Positions 23,945-33,594 of a DNA stretch of 64,000 nt are shown here, in pieces. Position 1 is the stretch's first letter; every line of letters starts with the position of its first letter. Position numbers and translations under genes: made by a program. Below the pieces are notes generated by a model that saw only the letters and a list, made by a program, of their open reading frames with translations, did not search any database and was not told the DNA's origin. This DNA is from Limnanthes douglasii subsp. nivea (lineage: Eukaryota; Streptophyta; Magnoliopsida; Brassicales; Limnanthaceae), in assembly GCA_036936605.1 (NCBI GenBank), contig JAUPFV010000001.1, positions 73,303,910 to 73,367,909 on the forward strand, in the 5' to 3' direction.

Positions 23945-24530
23945 GCCTAAAATATTACAAAACTCGCAATGTTCATGGTGTGAGTTTAGAGAACCATTCC
24001 CTAGCACATTTCTCAAAGGAAATTGCAAAAGGTTGCCACCTTAAATGACCATCATTTAGAAAATAAGACATAGCATTAATAAAATGTTTGATGTGATGCT
24101 CAGGATTTACACGTCGCTTATATTTGTTTTAATTATTCAAGTCAAAAATTCGCGATAATTCGAAGGCCATAATTGTTGGAACCAAAGAGTAATCCAATAC
24201 TTTGAGTCATTCTGATCGTCATGTCGATGCTTCGACCGCGAGCCCTTCCTTTGAAATTTCACACAAATTTCGACCAGTGTTATACCTCATAGGTGGTAGT
24301 CTATTTTGTGATTCAAGATCGAAGGACTAACTCACCGGTCGTCTCCCCCTCGGGAGAATGACATGTATCAGCTCTTCCGCTGAGGCCTCCAGCATCTCTA
24401 TCTTTCGTGGGATGCTCATGCTTCTTGGCTTTTTTAATTCTTCGAAAATGTCGATGGTTCTTGGGGGGGTAGGACTCTTCAGAATCACTTGTTGGTTCTG
24501 ACTAATAACGTTTTTCTACTCTAAAGTTTT
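23945..24530 (-). pseudogene. Gypsy gag fragment (relic 2)
   Basis: On the minus strand the sequence from about 24170 down to 23945 reads FELSRIFDLNN, then VNPEHHIKHFINAMSYFLND, RWQPFAISFE and AREWFSKLTP. This fits the D-P-x-x-H-x-x-x-F and A-x-x-W-F-x-x-L motifs of plant gypsy gag. Further upstream (24.4-24.53 kb) a charged stretch rich in lysine and histidine is consistent with the gag N-terminus. The fragment is cut at 23.94 kb by the copia A junction. It belongs with the LTR at 25203-25733. Confidence 0.72.
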
Positions 24531-24781
24531 GTCCCGAATAGTTCCATGGATGAACCGGCATATACGTCCCCTGCTCCTTGACAGAGCATGTCATGCTACT
24601 TGTTCCTTCTCGTTCAAACCTCGTTCCCCGTGGTGAGGGTCATAGCACTTGTTTAAGGAATGCTCAACTTCTTTCGAAGAGTAAAACTTAGTTCAAATAT
24701 CTCGTTTTGAAAACGTCTTTCATGTAGTAGTTCGACAAAAACTCTCGCGATGGTTGGTACTGATGAATCTAGATTCCACGT

Positions 24782-25165
24782 ATGATTGAAATGAAGCTCT
24801 ATTAATAAATAATAAAATCTAATAAGTCACACATGTCAAGAACATGCATCATACAAGCCATCGGAAACAACATCGTCCAAACTTTATACCATCGGTCAAG
24901 ATCATCAACCTAGTAATAATAATCATCATATCTTTAGTTATTCTCAAATCTTAGGTTTCTAGTAGACTCCTTATACACCTAAGTCTGATTGAGCATTCTA
25001 TAACATAGAAATTCAGCATTTCCAACTGAACTATTTCGATCATATATCTCCAACTATAGTACTTAGTCTCATTCATCGATACCGAGTTTTAGTTTAGGAC
25101 TCAGTTCCAACTATAGAATTAAGTTTAAGAGTTTGGCACTTAGTCTCAACTTCAACATCCAATTC
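24782..25165 (-). repeat. Direct repeat copy A, leader side of the gypsy LTR
   Basis: About 380 bp here, beginning ATGATTGAAATGAAGCTCT on the plus strand, match copy B at 25762-26263. Copy A lies between the primer site and gag, so it is the transcribed leader of gypsy relic 2. Confidence 0.82.
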
Positions 25166-25188
25166 AACATCTAATACTTATCTCCACA

Positions 25189-25200
25189 CTTACCGCGCCA
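25189..25200 (-). other. Primer binding site of gypsy relic 2
   Basis: On the minus strand TGGCGCGGTAAG follows the LTR after two bases. TGGCGC-starting primer sites are common in plant gypsy elements, although the specific tRNA cannot be fixed from this short match. Confidence 0.6.
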
Positions 25201-25202
25201 CT

Positions 25203-25733
25203 TGTTGGGGAAATCAACAATATTCGAACAAAACTTGAGATATCCCTAACAAAACTTACTATGTCGAATTATAACCACTTAGTCAAAGCAAAAGCAGATA
25301 GTTGGCGAACACTTATCGAGAGGTTGTATGAGGAAATCAAAGTTTCAGATCTTACGTCATTTAAATAACAAAGCTAACAAAAAATAACACAAAATATATG
25401 TTCGACAAAACAAGAGATTTAATGTAGCTCGAATCATGAAGAAATTCTACATCCACGAGTAACAAACAAAATATATTTATAGGAAGTTACAAAAAGACTC
25501 ACCAACATTAAATACTTATACATTATACTATATTACAAAGATCTCTTATGGGAAGAACCCGTGAATCTTATAATTCATATTCAATTCGTCATTTTTTACC
25601 TCACCACGCTCTCTATAAAATAGATGCGATGATCTCCTCTACTTCTAGTTAAGTATCTCGTTACACCACACCTTTATCACACACTATTGTTATTTTATTA
25701 ATAAAACTTAGGAAAAACTTTATTTCTCCAACA
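25203..25733 (-). repeat. 5' LTR of gypsy relic 2
   Basis: The 531-bp segment has inverted ends TGTTGG...CCAACA. Read on the minus strand it starts TGTTGGAGAAATAAAG, holds a TATA-like TATAAATATATT, and is followed by the primer site and, further on, gag. Only one copy of the LTR exists in the window. Confidence 0.72.
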
Positions 25734-25761
25734 CACACTCTATATTAAAGCATATTAATAA

Positions 25762-26263
25762 ATGACTGAAATAAAGCTCTATTAATAAGTAATAAAAAAC
25801 TAATAAGTCACACATGTCAATAACATGCATCATACAAGCCATCAGAAACAACATTGGCCAAACTTTATACCATCGGTCAAGATCATCAACCTAGAAGTAA
25901 TAATTAGCATATCTTTAGCTATACTCAAATCTTAGGTTCTAGTAGACTCCTTATACACCTAAGTCCGATTGAGCATTCCGTCACATAGAAAGTCAGTAGC
26001 TCCAACTGAACTATTTCGATCATATTTCCCCAGCTATAATATTTAGTGTGACTCATTAATACCTAGTTTTAGATTATGACTCAGTTTCAGCTATAGCCTT
26101 AAGTGTAAGAGTTTGGAACTTAGTTTTAGATTATGACTCATTAATAACTAGTTTTAGATTATGACTCAGAAAATACCTAGTTTTAGATTATGACTCAGTT
26201 TCAGCTATAGCCTTAAGTGTAAGAGTTTGGAACTTAGTCCCAACTTCAGCATCTCATTGAAAT
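25762..26263 (-). repeat. Direct repeat copy B, outside the gypsy LTR
   Basis: This copy matches copy A in the same orientation but lies on the other side of the LTR, 28 bp from its start. It is longer because it contains its own tandem duplication: a 64-bp unit starting TACCTAGTTTTAGATTATG at 26060 and again at 26174. Its outer end resembles a degraded primer site. Confidence 0.82.
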
Positions 26264-26344
26264 CTAAGTTACAGCTTACAACACCAAGTTACAGATTTTT
26301 CATCTAATTATAATATATGACATCAAATCAACCTTCACCATTAA

Positions 26345-26680
26345 TTTTATCATTTTCAATATGAACCTATGGAGGGTGCATCAACAAGGCCATGAGATAA
26401 CCAAAAATTATCTAAAGCAACTAACTCACCATTTTTTAGTGGTATAACACCAATACCATATTTTTGAGAGAAATGACAGTTTTAAACTCCCAAAATCATC
26501 CAAGGGATATGGATGGAAGCCTCTAAATAATTTATATAATCCCATCGAATTCTTCTTTCCGGCACAGTTTACAAGGGGTATACAAAAATAACAAAGAAAA
26601 TCACTTGACCGACTTTACAATGGACTTGATGGATGTGTTGATTTTTCACTTCAAATATATTGTAAGCCACTTTGTTAGAG
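26345..26680 (-). pseudogene. LINE 2 endonuclease, C-terminal part
   Basis: On the minus strand, stretches read HIHQVHCKVGQV, FVYTPC, IHIPWMILG, then VIPLKNGELVALDNFWLSHG followed by LVDAPSIG. This matches the second half of plant LINE endonucleases; the GDFN motif after PWMILG is corrupted. The first half of the same endonuclease lies at 32912-33190 on the other side of copia B, which is inserted at AGTCG. The LINE is cut at about 26.34 kb before reaching the RT. Confidence 0.72.
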
Positions 26681-26685
26681 AGTCG
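26681..26685. repeat. Left TSD of copia B
   Basis: AGTCG precedes the 5' LTR. The same five bases follow the 5' LTR at 27272-27276 and the 3' LTR at 32907-32911. Confidence 0.85.
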
Positions 26686-27271
26686 TGTAGGGCCTGCTCA
26701 CTTCTCTCTCTCACATTTATTAGTGTGGGCCCTACCTTTTGGTTTCTTACAAGAAACAACTAAGCATTAAATGAAGGGTGACTTACAAGTAACCTCCTTT
26801 CATTTAATGCAAAAGGGTTTCTTGCAAGTAACCATTAGCTTCATTTGGAAGCATAAATGGCTTCCTTTGTAAGCTTTGTTTTGATATAAATAGGACCATG
26901 AGTTGGTCTTGGATATCATCACTTGAATCACTTGAGAAACTTCACTAGAGTGTAACATTGTTTGTAATATTGTGTGTGAAACAATTTAGAGAGAAACAAT
27001 TTGAGTGAGAGAGAAATACGGGTAGTGTTTAGGAGAATTTGTTTGAGTAATCTGTGAGATTACTATTCTCTTTGGGTATAATATTTGGGGTGAGAAAAGT
27101 GAGTGTATAACTCTTGAGTGTATAGAGTGAGACTCCAAACCTTGTAATATTTTTGAGTTATAGTGATTCTTATTTTCCTCCCGTGGACGTAGGCAAATTA
27201 GCCGAACCACGTTAAATTCTTTTCTCTTGTTTGTTCTAATTTCCGCATTCGTGGGATTATTTTTCCCTACA
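26686..27271 (+). repeat. 5' LTR of copia B
   Basis: The 586-bp LTR starts TGTAGGGCCTGCTCAC and ends TTTTTCCCTACA. It contains TGATATAAATAGGACC (TATA-like) at about 26880-26896. It differs from the 3' LTR at about a dozen positions by eye. AGTCG flanks it on both sides, as if it were a solo LTR. Confidence 0.9.
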
Positions 27272-28295
27272 AGTCGTCCACCATTATTCGCGTCAAGGGT
27301 GGAAACGTGATTCCAATTCATAAAAGGAGAAAACACGAAATTATCTAGCCGATCATGAGAGAATTTACTTTCCAAAAGAAAAAATAAAGGAAATGAATTT
27401 GACTTAACAAGCTTACATATCGTGGAGAGAGATGAACCCGTCTTAACATTCCAAAAAAAGAATTTGTATGAGAAAACCGAAGAGTTTTTGGGCATGCCAC
27501 GCCTCACATATTGTATTGAACTTCTGTTTTGCACTTTCTGCCAAGGGGCTCAGTGAGGAGAGATGAATCTTTGGCCAAAGATAGCTCATTACCTCCATTT
27601 TGTTGGCTACTCAAAAACAAGTTCTCATTATCATCAAAAGGGCTCATAGAAGTATCAACAATATGGTTGTTTTGACAACTAGAGTCGGTATTCGTTGTTG
27701 TTGAATCTTTTCCGCCACGAGTATTTCTTAAACCTCTATCATATTGGAATGGTAAAACAGGAACTTGGGAAATAGATGAAGGATTGGGTGCTGCATGAAC
27801 CAGCCTATAATTTCTAGTAGCAAAGGATTTGTCTGCTCTAGCATCTGTGGCAACATTACTCTTCTTCAAGGCCAAAACCGAAGAGTTTGGGAATTTTTCT
27901 GCTTTAAATTTTGTAGTATCTTTCTGCGTTCTGGGGTAATTCAAATTGTTGGGGATAAATTATTGACATTTAAAACAGTATAAAGGATATCTCTCATGCA
28001 CGAATTTGTGAATGTATCTCCATCCACAATGAAGTTTTACGCCGAAGCTTATTTTAGGTTCTTGACTAACGTCAATTTCAATCAACATTCTAGCATAATA
28101 CATACAGGTACATGTGGGACATCTTTCAACACAAACCATTAGCACAACATCTTTACCAATCTTCTTCAATATGTAGTTTTACAAAAAGGGATGGAGAGAC
28201 CATTCTCAAGGACTCTAAGCAAGTTAATTTCAGTAAAAACCTGCAAATAGTCCACCGTTTTCTGTAAGGCATAATTTTACAAATAACACCCTAAC
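27272..28295 (-). repeat. Duplicated LINE 2 segment behind the 5' LTR
   Basis: This segment repeats 32907-33930 at roughly 97-98% by eye. On the minus strand it encodes part of LINE ORF1 (27960-28169, with YARMLIEIDVSQEPK and YPLYCFKC) and the linker and start of the endonuclease (27272-27944, including FFFWNVKTGSS and FLLESKFSHDRL). It ends abruptly at CCCTAACTT, joined to TTCCGCATTCGTGG of the LTR. At the 3' flank the same LINE frame continues past this point, so this copy is the derived one. Confidence 0.85.
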
Positions 28296-28317
28296 TTCCG
28301 CATTCGTGGTCCCTACA
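28296..28317 (+). repeat. Residual LTR tail at the copia B primer site
   Basis: TTCCGCATTCGTGG then TCCCTACA equals the last part of the LTR but lacks nine bases (GATTATTTT-like) present in both full LTRs. It is what remains of the original 5' LTR before the internal region. Confidence 0.78.
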
Positions 28318-28319
28318 AC

Positions 28320-28332
28320 TGGTATCAGAGCA
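28320..28332 (+). other. Primer binding site of copia B
   Basis: TGGTATCAGAGCA pairs with the 3' end of initiator tRNA-Met. It is 2 nt after the residual LTR tail. Confidence 0.85.
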
Positions 28333-28369
28333 CTGGTTGCAGTTCGATATCCTTCTTCTTCGTACAAAA

Positions 28370-28747
28370 ATGGAGGAACGTACGAATATTGGTGGCAACT
28401 CCATGATCATACTCACGCAAACAAATTATTCCATTTGGAAAACCATGATGGAACATTTCTTGTACTGTAAAGACTTGTTTGATCCTATTGAACTAAAAGG
28501 GGTCAAACAAGGTGCAACAAGTGAAGCAGATTGGAAGAAACTCAACCGTAAAGCTGTTAGTGTTATTCGACAGTGGGTTGAAACAAGGGCGATTCGCGAT
28601 ACCGCAAAAGAAACTAATGCTTTCAAATTATGGAAGCATTTAGAAGAAATGTATGAGCCCAAAAATGCTCAAAATAAAGCTTTCATCATAAGGAGACTTG
28701 TGAACCTGAAACTTTATGATGGAAAAGTGTATCTGACCACTTGGTGA
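28370..28747 (+). pseudogene. Copia B gag, first part
   Basis: The likely start is the ATG at 28370 (MEERTN), 37 nt after the primer site. The reading LTQTNYSIWKTMMEHFLYCK, then KLWKHLEEMYEP and FIIRRLVNLKL, is the N-terminal half of a copia gag. The frame is lost at about 28727, where an indel moves it into the frame of the next segment. Gag would form the RNA-containing particle. Confidence 0.82.
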
Positions 28748-29001
28748 AATTTGACGAGATTCTCGACAATTTGACGAACATAGAGCTGGCCCTAGCTGAA
28801 GAAATTCAAGCGTTGATTTTGTTAAGTTCTTTGCCGGATAGCTGGGAAACACTTGTGGTAGCTCTTAGCAATTCAGCACCACAAGGAAATGTGACGTTAA
28901 GCATGGTAAAGGAAAGTATCAACATAGAAGGAAAGAGAAGAGCGGAGCTCTTTCAGCCACCCTCAAGGACAAGCACTGGTCACGGAGAGAGGAAGAACTA
29001 G
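28741..29001 (+). pseudogene. Copia B gag, middle part
   Basis: The text continues with the gag blocks HLVKFDEIL-like, LSSLPDSWETLVVALS and VTLSMVKESI. A second frameshift near 28955 passes the reading to the frame that carries the zinc knuckle. The first ATG here is not a true start. Confidence 0.8.
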
Positions 29002-31351
29002 AAACAAAAATTTCTCCAGAGACAGGCGAAACAAAAGCAAGTTTAGAGGCAGATCAAAGTCAAGAGGCGACTTCACTTGCAACTACTGTCATAAACCTGG
29101 ACATTTCAAAAAGGATTGTTGGAAGCTGAGAGAAAATGACGCTAAGGAAAATAATGAAGACAATAGAGAAAATGCAGCTGTTATATCCAACGATGGTGAA
29201 ACATACCTAATTTTTGACGATGGACGTGTCAACCTCGCATGCGAAGACACATGGATGATTGATTCTGGAGCATCATTCCATATAACAGCCGATAGAAGCC
29301 TTTTGACCACTTACACAAGTAGTGAGTTCGGTTTTTTCAAGATGGGAAATGAGGCAATATGTGAAATTGTTGGTCGAGGTGATGCAACACTGGAAACTAG
29401 CAGCGGTTGCAAGATGTTCTTAAAAGATGTTCGACATGTTCCAGACATCCGTATCAATTTGATCTCTACTGGTCAACTTGATGATATGGGATACAAAAAC
29501 ACATTTGGCAATAGAGTTTGGAAGCTTAGGAAAGGAAATCTGGTCGTGGCCAGAGGTAAGAAGATTGATCGTTTGTATTATATGCAAACAAAACAATCAA
29601 GTGGAGTAGAAGCGAATGCAATCAAGTATGAAGACTCGGCGAATTTATGGCACGCCAGACTTGGTCATATGAGTGAGAAGGGGCTTAAAATTCTCACGAA
29701 AGAAAATCTTCTACCGAATTTTCCAAATATTCCTTTAAAGCAATGCACTCATTGTTTGGCAGGAAAACAACACAGACTCGCATTTCGAGCAGGACGACCA
29801 CATAGAAAGAATAATATTCTTGATCTAATACATACAGATGTATGTTCTATGAGTGACAGAAGTATCGGCGGATCATTATACTTTGTCACATTCATTGACG
29901 ATCATTCCAGAAAGGTGTGGGCTTATCCTTTGAAGACCAAAGATCAAGTATTAGAAGTATTCAAGAAGTTTCATGCCAACGTTGAAAGGCAAACTGGAAA
30001 TGTTTTGAAATGTATTCGATCCGACAATGGTGGTGAATACATTGGACCATTTGAAGAATATTGCAGAGTTCATGGTATCAGGCTTGAGAGATCGGTACCC
30101 AAGACGCCGCAACATAATGGTGTTGCAGAAAGAATGAATAGAATTATTTGTAACAAGATCGTGTGCATGCTCTCACATTCAAGATTGTCAAAGTCCTTCT
30201 GGGGTGAAGCATTGATGACGGCAGTAGATCTTGTCAACTTATCCCCTTCAGTTCCTTTAGATGGTGCAATTCCCGAAAGAATATGGACAGGGAAAGACAT
30301 AAGTTACAAACACTTGAAGCTGTTTGGGTGTAAGGCGTTCGTACATGTCCCTCGAGATGAAAGATCCAAGCTGGATGAGAAAACCAAAGAATGCATATTT
30401 CTTGGTTACGGACATGATGAGTTTGGTTATAGACTTTGGAATCCAAGAAGTAGAAAAGTTGTTCGAAGTAGAGATGTTGTATTCTTCGAAGACCAAACTC
30501 TAGGACATATGAAGAACGACGAGAATACAAAATCAGATGTCAATACTAAAATTGACTTAGTTCCGGATGCACCATTTCCAGTTGAGTATGAGGATCATGG
30601 CGAGGCTCCCGACCATGAAGAAACAGTTGACGTTGAAGGAAATCATACTGAAGAACCCCATTTGAGAAGATCCATTAGAGATCGTCAACCTTTGACTAGA
30701 TACCCAACAAATGAGTACGTGTTACTAACTGACGGGGGAGAACCTGAATGTTTTGAAGAAGCTGTGCTGCACATTCAAAAGAAGGAGTGGTGCAAAGCCA
30801 TGAAAGAAGAGATGAATTCATTGCATGAGAACCACACATACGATTTGGTAGAGTTACCAAAAGGGAAGAAAGCACTCAGCAATAAATGGGTGTTTAAGCT
30901 GAAGACTGAAGAAGGATATCCACAACCAAGATACAAGGCGCGGTTGGTTGTCAAAGGATTTGGTCAGAGAAAAGGTATTGATTTTGAAGAAATATTTTCA
31001 CCTGTAGTAAAAATGTCATCTATTCGTTTTGTTCTTGGAATAGCTGCTAGCTTGAATTTGGAAGTTGAACAACTTGATGTGAAAACGGCTTTTCTCCATG
31101 GTGATTTGGAAGAAGAAATTCACATGAAGCAGCATGAAGGGTTTGAGGCTAAAGATAAAGAGCATTTGGTGTGCAAACTAAAGAAGAGTTTGTACGGTCT
31201 CAAACAATCCCCACGACAGTGGTATAAAAGTTTCGATTCCTTCATGGTGGAACACGGGTATAATAAGACTTCATCTGACCTTGTGTTTTTATTAAGATAT
31301 TTTCTGAAAATAATTTTATCATCCTTATGCTCTACGTGGATGATATGTTGA
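28958..31351 (+). pseudogene. Copia B gag end, protease, integrase and RT fingers
   Basis: The frame opens before 29000 with an arginine-rich linker and the knuckle C-N-Y-C-H-K-P-G-H-F-K-K-D-C (29078-29119). Protease has the intact WMIDSGASFHI. Next come LWHARLGHMSEKGL and CTHCLAGKQ (zinc-binding entry), then HTDVCSMSD, CIRSDNGGEY and PQHNGVAERMN, giving the D-D-E integrase core. The RT begins with KGFGQRKGIDFEE, LDVKTAFLHGDLEEEI and LYGLKQSPRQWYKSF. A frameshift at about 31285 ends it just before YVDD. It cleaves, integrates and reverse-transcribes the element. Confidence 0.9.
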
Positions 31352-32304
31352 TTGTTGGTCGTGATATTGGAAAGATAGAGAAGTTGAAGATGGAACTCAG
31401 CAAATATTTTGCAATGAAGAATTTGGGTCCAGCAAAGAAAATTCTTGGGATAAAAATCACTCGAGATAGGGTGAACAACAAATTATGGTTGTCCCAGGAA
31501 AAATATATCGAGAAGGTTTTCAAAAGATTCAGCATGAGCAAAGTGAAACCTGTTACTTCTCCACTTGCAGGGCATTTTAAACTTTCTTCCAAGCAATCAC
31601 CTACAAAAGAAAGTGAGATGGAAGAAATGAATAAAATACCTTACTCTTCAGCTGTTGGCAGTTTGATGTATGCCATGGTTTGTACAAGACCTGATATTGC
31701 TCATGCCGTTGGAGTAGTCAGCCGATTTTTATCTAATCCTGGAAAAGAGCATTGGGAAGCTGTAAAATGGATATTCAGGTATCTTCGAGGAACTTCTAAA
31801 TTATGTTTAAGTTTTGGAAACGGTAAACCTATTCTTGAAGGCTACACAGATTCAGATATGGCTGGTGACGTGGATAGTAGAAAATCTATTTCGGGATATT
31901 TGATGACGTTTTCAGGGGGAGCGATTTCGTGGCAATCAAGATTACAAAAATGTGTTGCATTATCCACTACCGAGGCTGAATATATTGCCATTACTGAAGC
32001 TAGTAAAGAACTTTTATGGTTAAAGAAGTTTCTTATAGAGTGGGGCCTCAATCAAGAAAACTATACTCTCCACTGCGATAGTCAAAGCGCCATTCATCTT
32101 AGAAAAAATCCAAGTTTGCATTCGAGATCGAAACATATTGACGTTCGATACCATTGGATTCGTGAAACCTTAGAGTCAAAGCAGCATAGTATTGAGAAGA
32201 TTCATACCGATGACAATGGATCAGATATGATGACAAAGTCACTGCCGAAACAAAAGCTTGATGTGTGTATAGAGGTTGCCGGACTGGTAACACTCTCCTC
32301 CTGA
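31327..32304 (+). pseudogene. Copia B RT palm and RNase H
   Basis: The segment begins at the catalytic box MLYVDDMLIVG (YVDD 31333-31344). It continues through FAMKNLGPAKKILG and CTRPDIAHAVGVVSRF, then the RNase H blocks YTDSDMAGD, AISWQSRLQKCVALSTTEAE and the tail DMMTKSLPKQKLD. It is in frame to the stop at 32302-32304, 16 nt before the 3' LTR. All RNase H acidic residues appear present. Confidence 0.9.
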
Positions 32305-32305
32305 G

Positions 32306-32320
32306 CAGGCGGGGGAGATT
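32306..32320 (+). other. Polypurine tract of copia B
   Basis: The purine-rich GCGGGGGAGATT directly precedes the 3' LTR and would prime plus-strand synthesis. Confidence 0.8.
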
Positions 32321-32906
32321 TGTAGGGCCTGCTCACTTCTCTCTCTCACATTTATTAGTGTGGGCCCTACCTTTTGGTTTCTTACAAGAAGCAACTAAGC
32401 ATTAAATGAAGGGTGACTTACAAGTAACCTCCTTTCATTTAATGCAAATGGGTTTCTTACAAGTAACCATTAGCTTCATTTGGAAGCATAAATGGCTTCA
32501 TTTGTAAGCTTTGTTGTGATATAAATAGGACAATGAGTTGGTCTTGGATATCATCACTTCAATCACTTGAAACACTTCACTAGAGTGTAACATTGTTTGT
32601 AATATTGTGTGTGACACAATTTAGAGAGAAACACTTTGAGTGAGAGAGAAATACGGGTAGTGTTTAGGAGAATTTGTTTGAGTAATCTGTGAGATTACTA
32701 TTCTCTTTGGGTATAATATTTGGGGTGAGAAAAGTGAGTGTATAACTCTTGAGTGTATGGAGTGAGACTCCAAACCTTGTAATATTTTTGAGTTATAGTG
32801 ATTCTTATTTTCCTCCCGTGGACGTAGGCAAATTAGCCGAACCACGTTAAATTCTTTTCTTTTGTTTGTTCTAATTTCCGCATTCGTGGGATTATTTTTC
32901 CCTACA
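32321..32906 (+). repeat. 3' LTR of copia B
   Basis: It is the same 586-bp length as the 5' LTR, with the same ends TGTAGGG...CCCTACA. It is followed by the AGTCG target duplication and the LINE 2 flank. Confidence 0.9.
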
Positions 32907-33509
32907 AGTCGTCCACCATTATTCGCGTCAAGGGTGGAAACGTGATTCCAATTCATAAAAGGAGAAAACACGAAATTATCTAGCCGATCATGAGAGAATT
33001 TACTTTCCAAAAGAAAAAATAAAGGAAATGAATTTGACTTAACAAGCTTACATATCGTGGAGAGAGATGCACCCGTCTAAACATTCCAAAAAAGAATTTG
33101 TATGAGAAAACCGAAGAGTTTTTGGGCATGCCACGCCTCACATATTGTATTGAACTTCTGTTTTGCACTTTCTGCCAAGGGGCTCAGTGAGGAGAGATGA
33201 ATCTTTGGCCAAAGAGAGCTCATTACCTCCATTTTGTTGGCTGCTCAAAAACAAGTTCTCATCATCATCAAAAGGGCTCATAGAAGTATCAACGATATGG
33301 TTGTTTTGACAACTAGAGTCGGTATTCGTTGTTGTTGAATCTTTTCCGCCACGAGTATTTCTTAAACCTCTATTATATTGGAATGGTAAAACATGAACTT
33401 GGGAAATAGATGAAGGATTGGGTGCTGCATGAACCAGCCTATAAGTTCTAGTAGCAAAGGATTTGTCTGCTCTAGCATCTGTTGCAACATTACTCTTCTT
33501 CAAAGCCAA
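32907..33509 (-). pseudogene. LINE 2 endonuclease start and ORF1-ORF2 linker
   Basis: The minus strand encodes a serine/asparagine-rich linker (33138-33509) followed by the endonuclease beginning with a W-N-V-like motif and ESKFSHDRLDNFVF (32912-33190). The reading ends at NNGG next to copia B. Its continuation is at 26345-26680. Frameshifts relative to the copy at 27272-28295 show independent decay. Confidence 0.75.
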
Positions 33510-33594
33510 AACCGAAGAGTTTGGGACTTTTTTTTGCCATAAATTTTGTAGTATCTTTCTGCGTTCTGGGGTAATTCAAATCGTTGGGGCCAAA

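Larger units (their letters stand above)
26686..32906 (+). mobile_element. Copia B: Ty1/copia element, LTR plus 1 kb flank duplicated at its 5' side
   Basis: LTRs at 26686-27271 and 32321-32906 are each 586 bp with TGTAGGG...CCCTACA ends. Coding order is gag, protease, integrase, RT, RNase H, with three frameshifts only. The pattern, with DSGASFH protease and RSDNGGEY integrase, resembles the Tork/Tnt1-like copia elements; this is inference. Unusually, 1.02 kb of LINE sequence (27272-28295) plus a 22-bp LTR tail separate the 5' LTR from the primer site. The same LINE sequence naturally follows the 3' LTR. Confidence 0.9.

Noticed and set aside
27504..27944. 146-codon minus-strand frame as an independent host gene
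   Set aside because: It is the low-complexity linker between LINE ORF1 and endonuclease, duplicated at 33138-33509.
27272..28317. Treating the LTR of copia B as about 1.6 kb long, including the LINE segment
   Set aside because: TGTAGGG...CCCTACA ends plus the AGTCG duplication define a 586-bp LTR at both sides, and the LINE frame at the 3' side continues beyond the repeat end.
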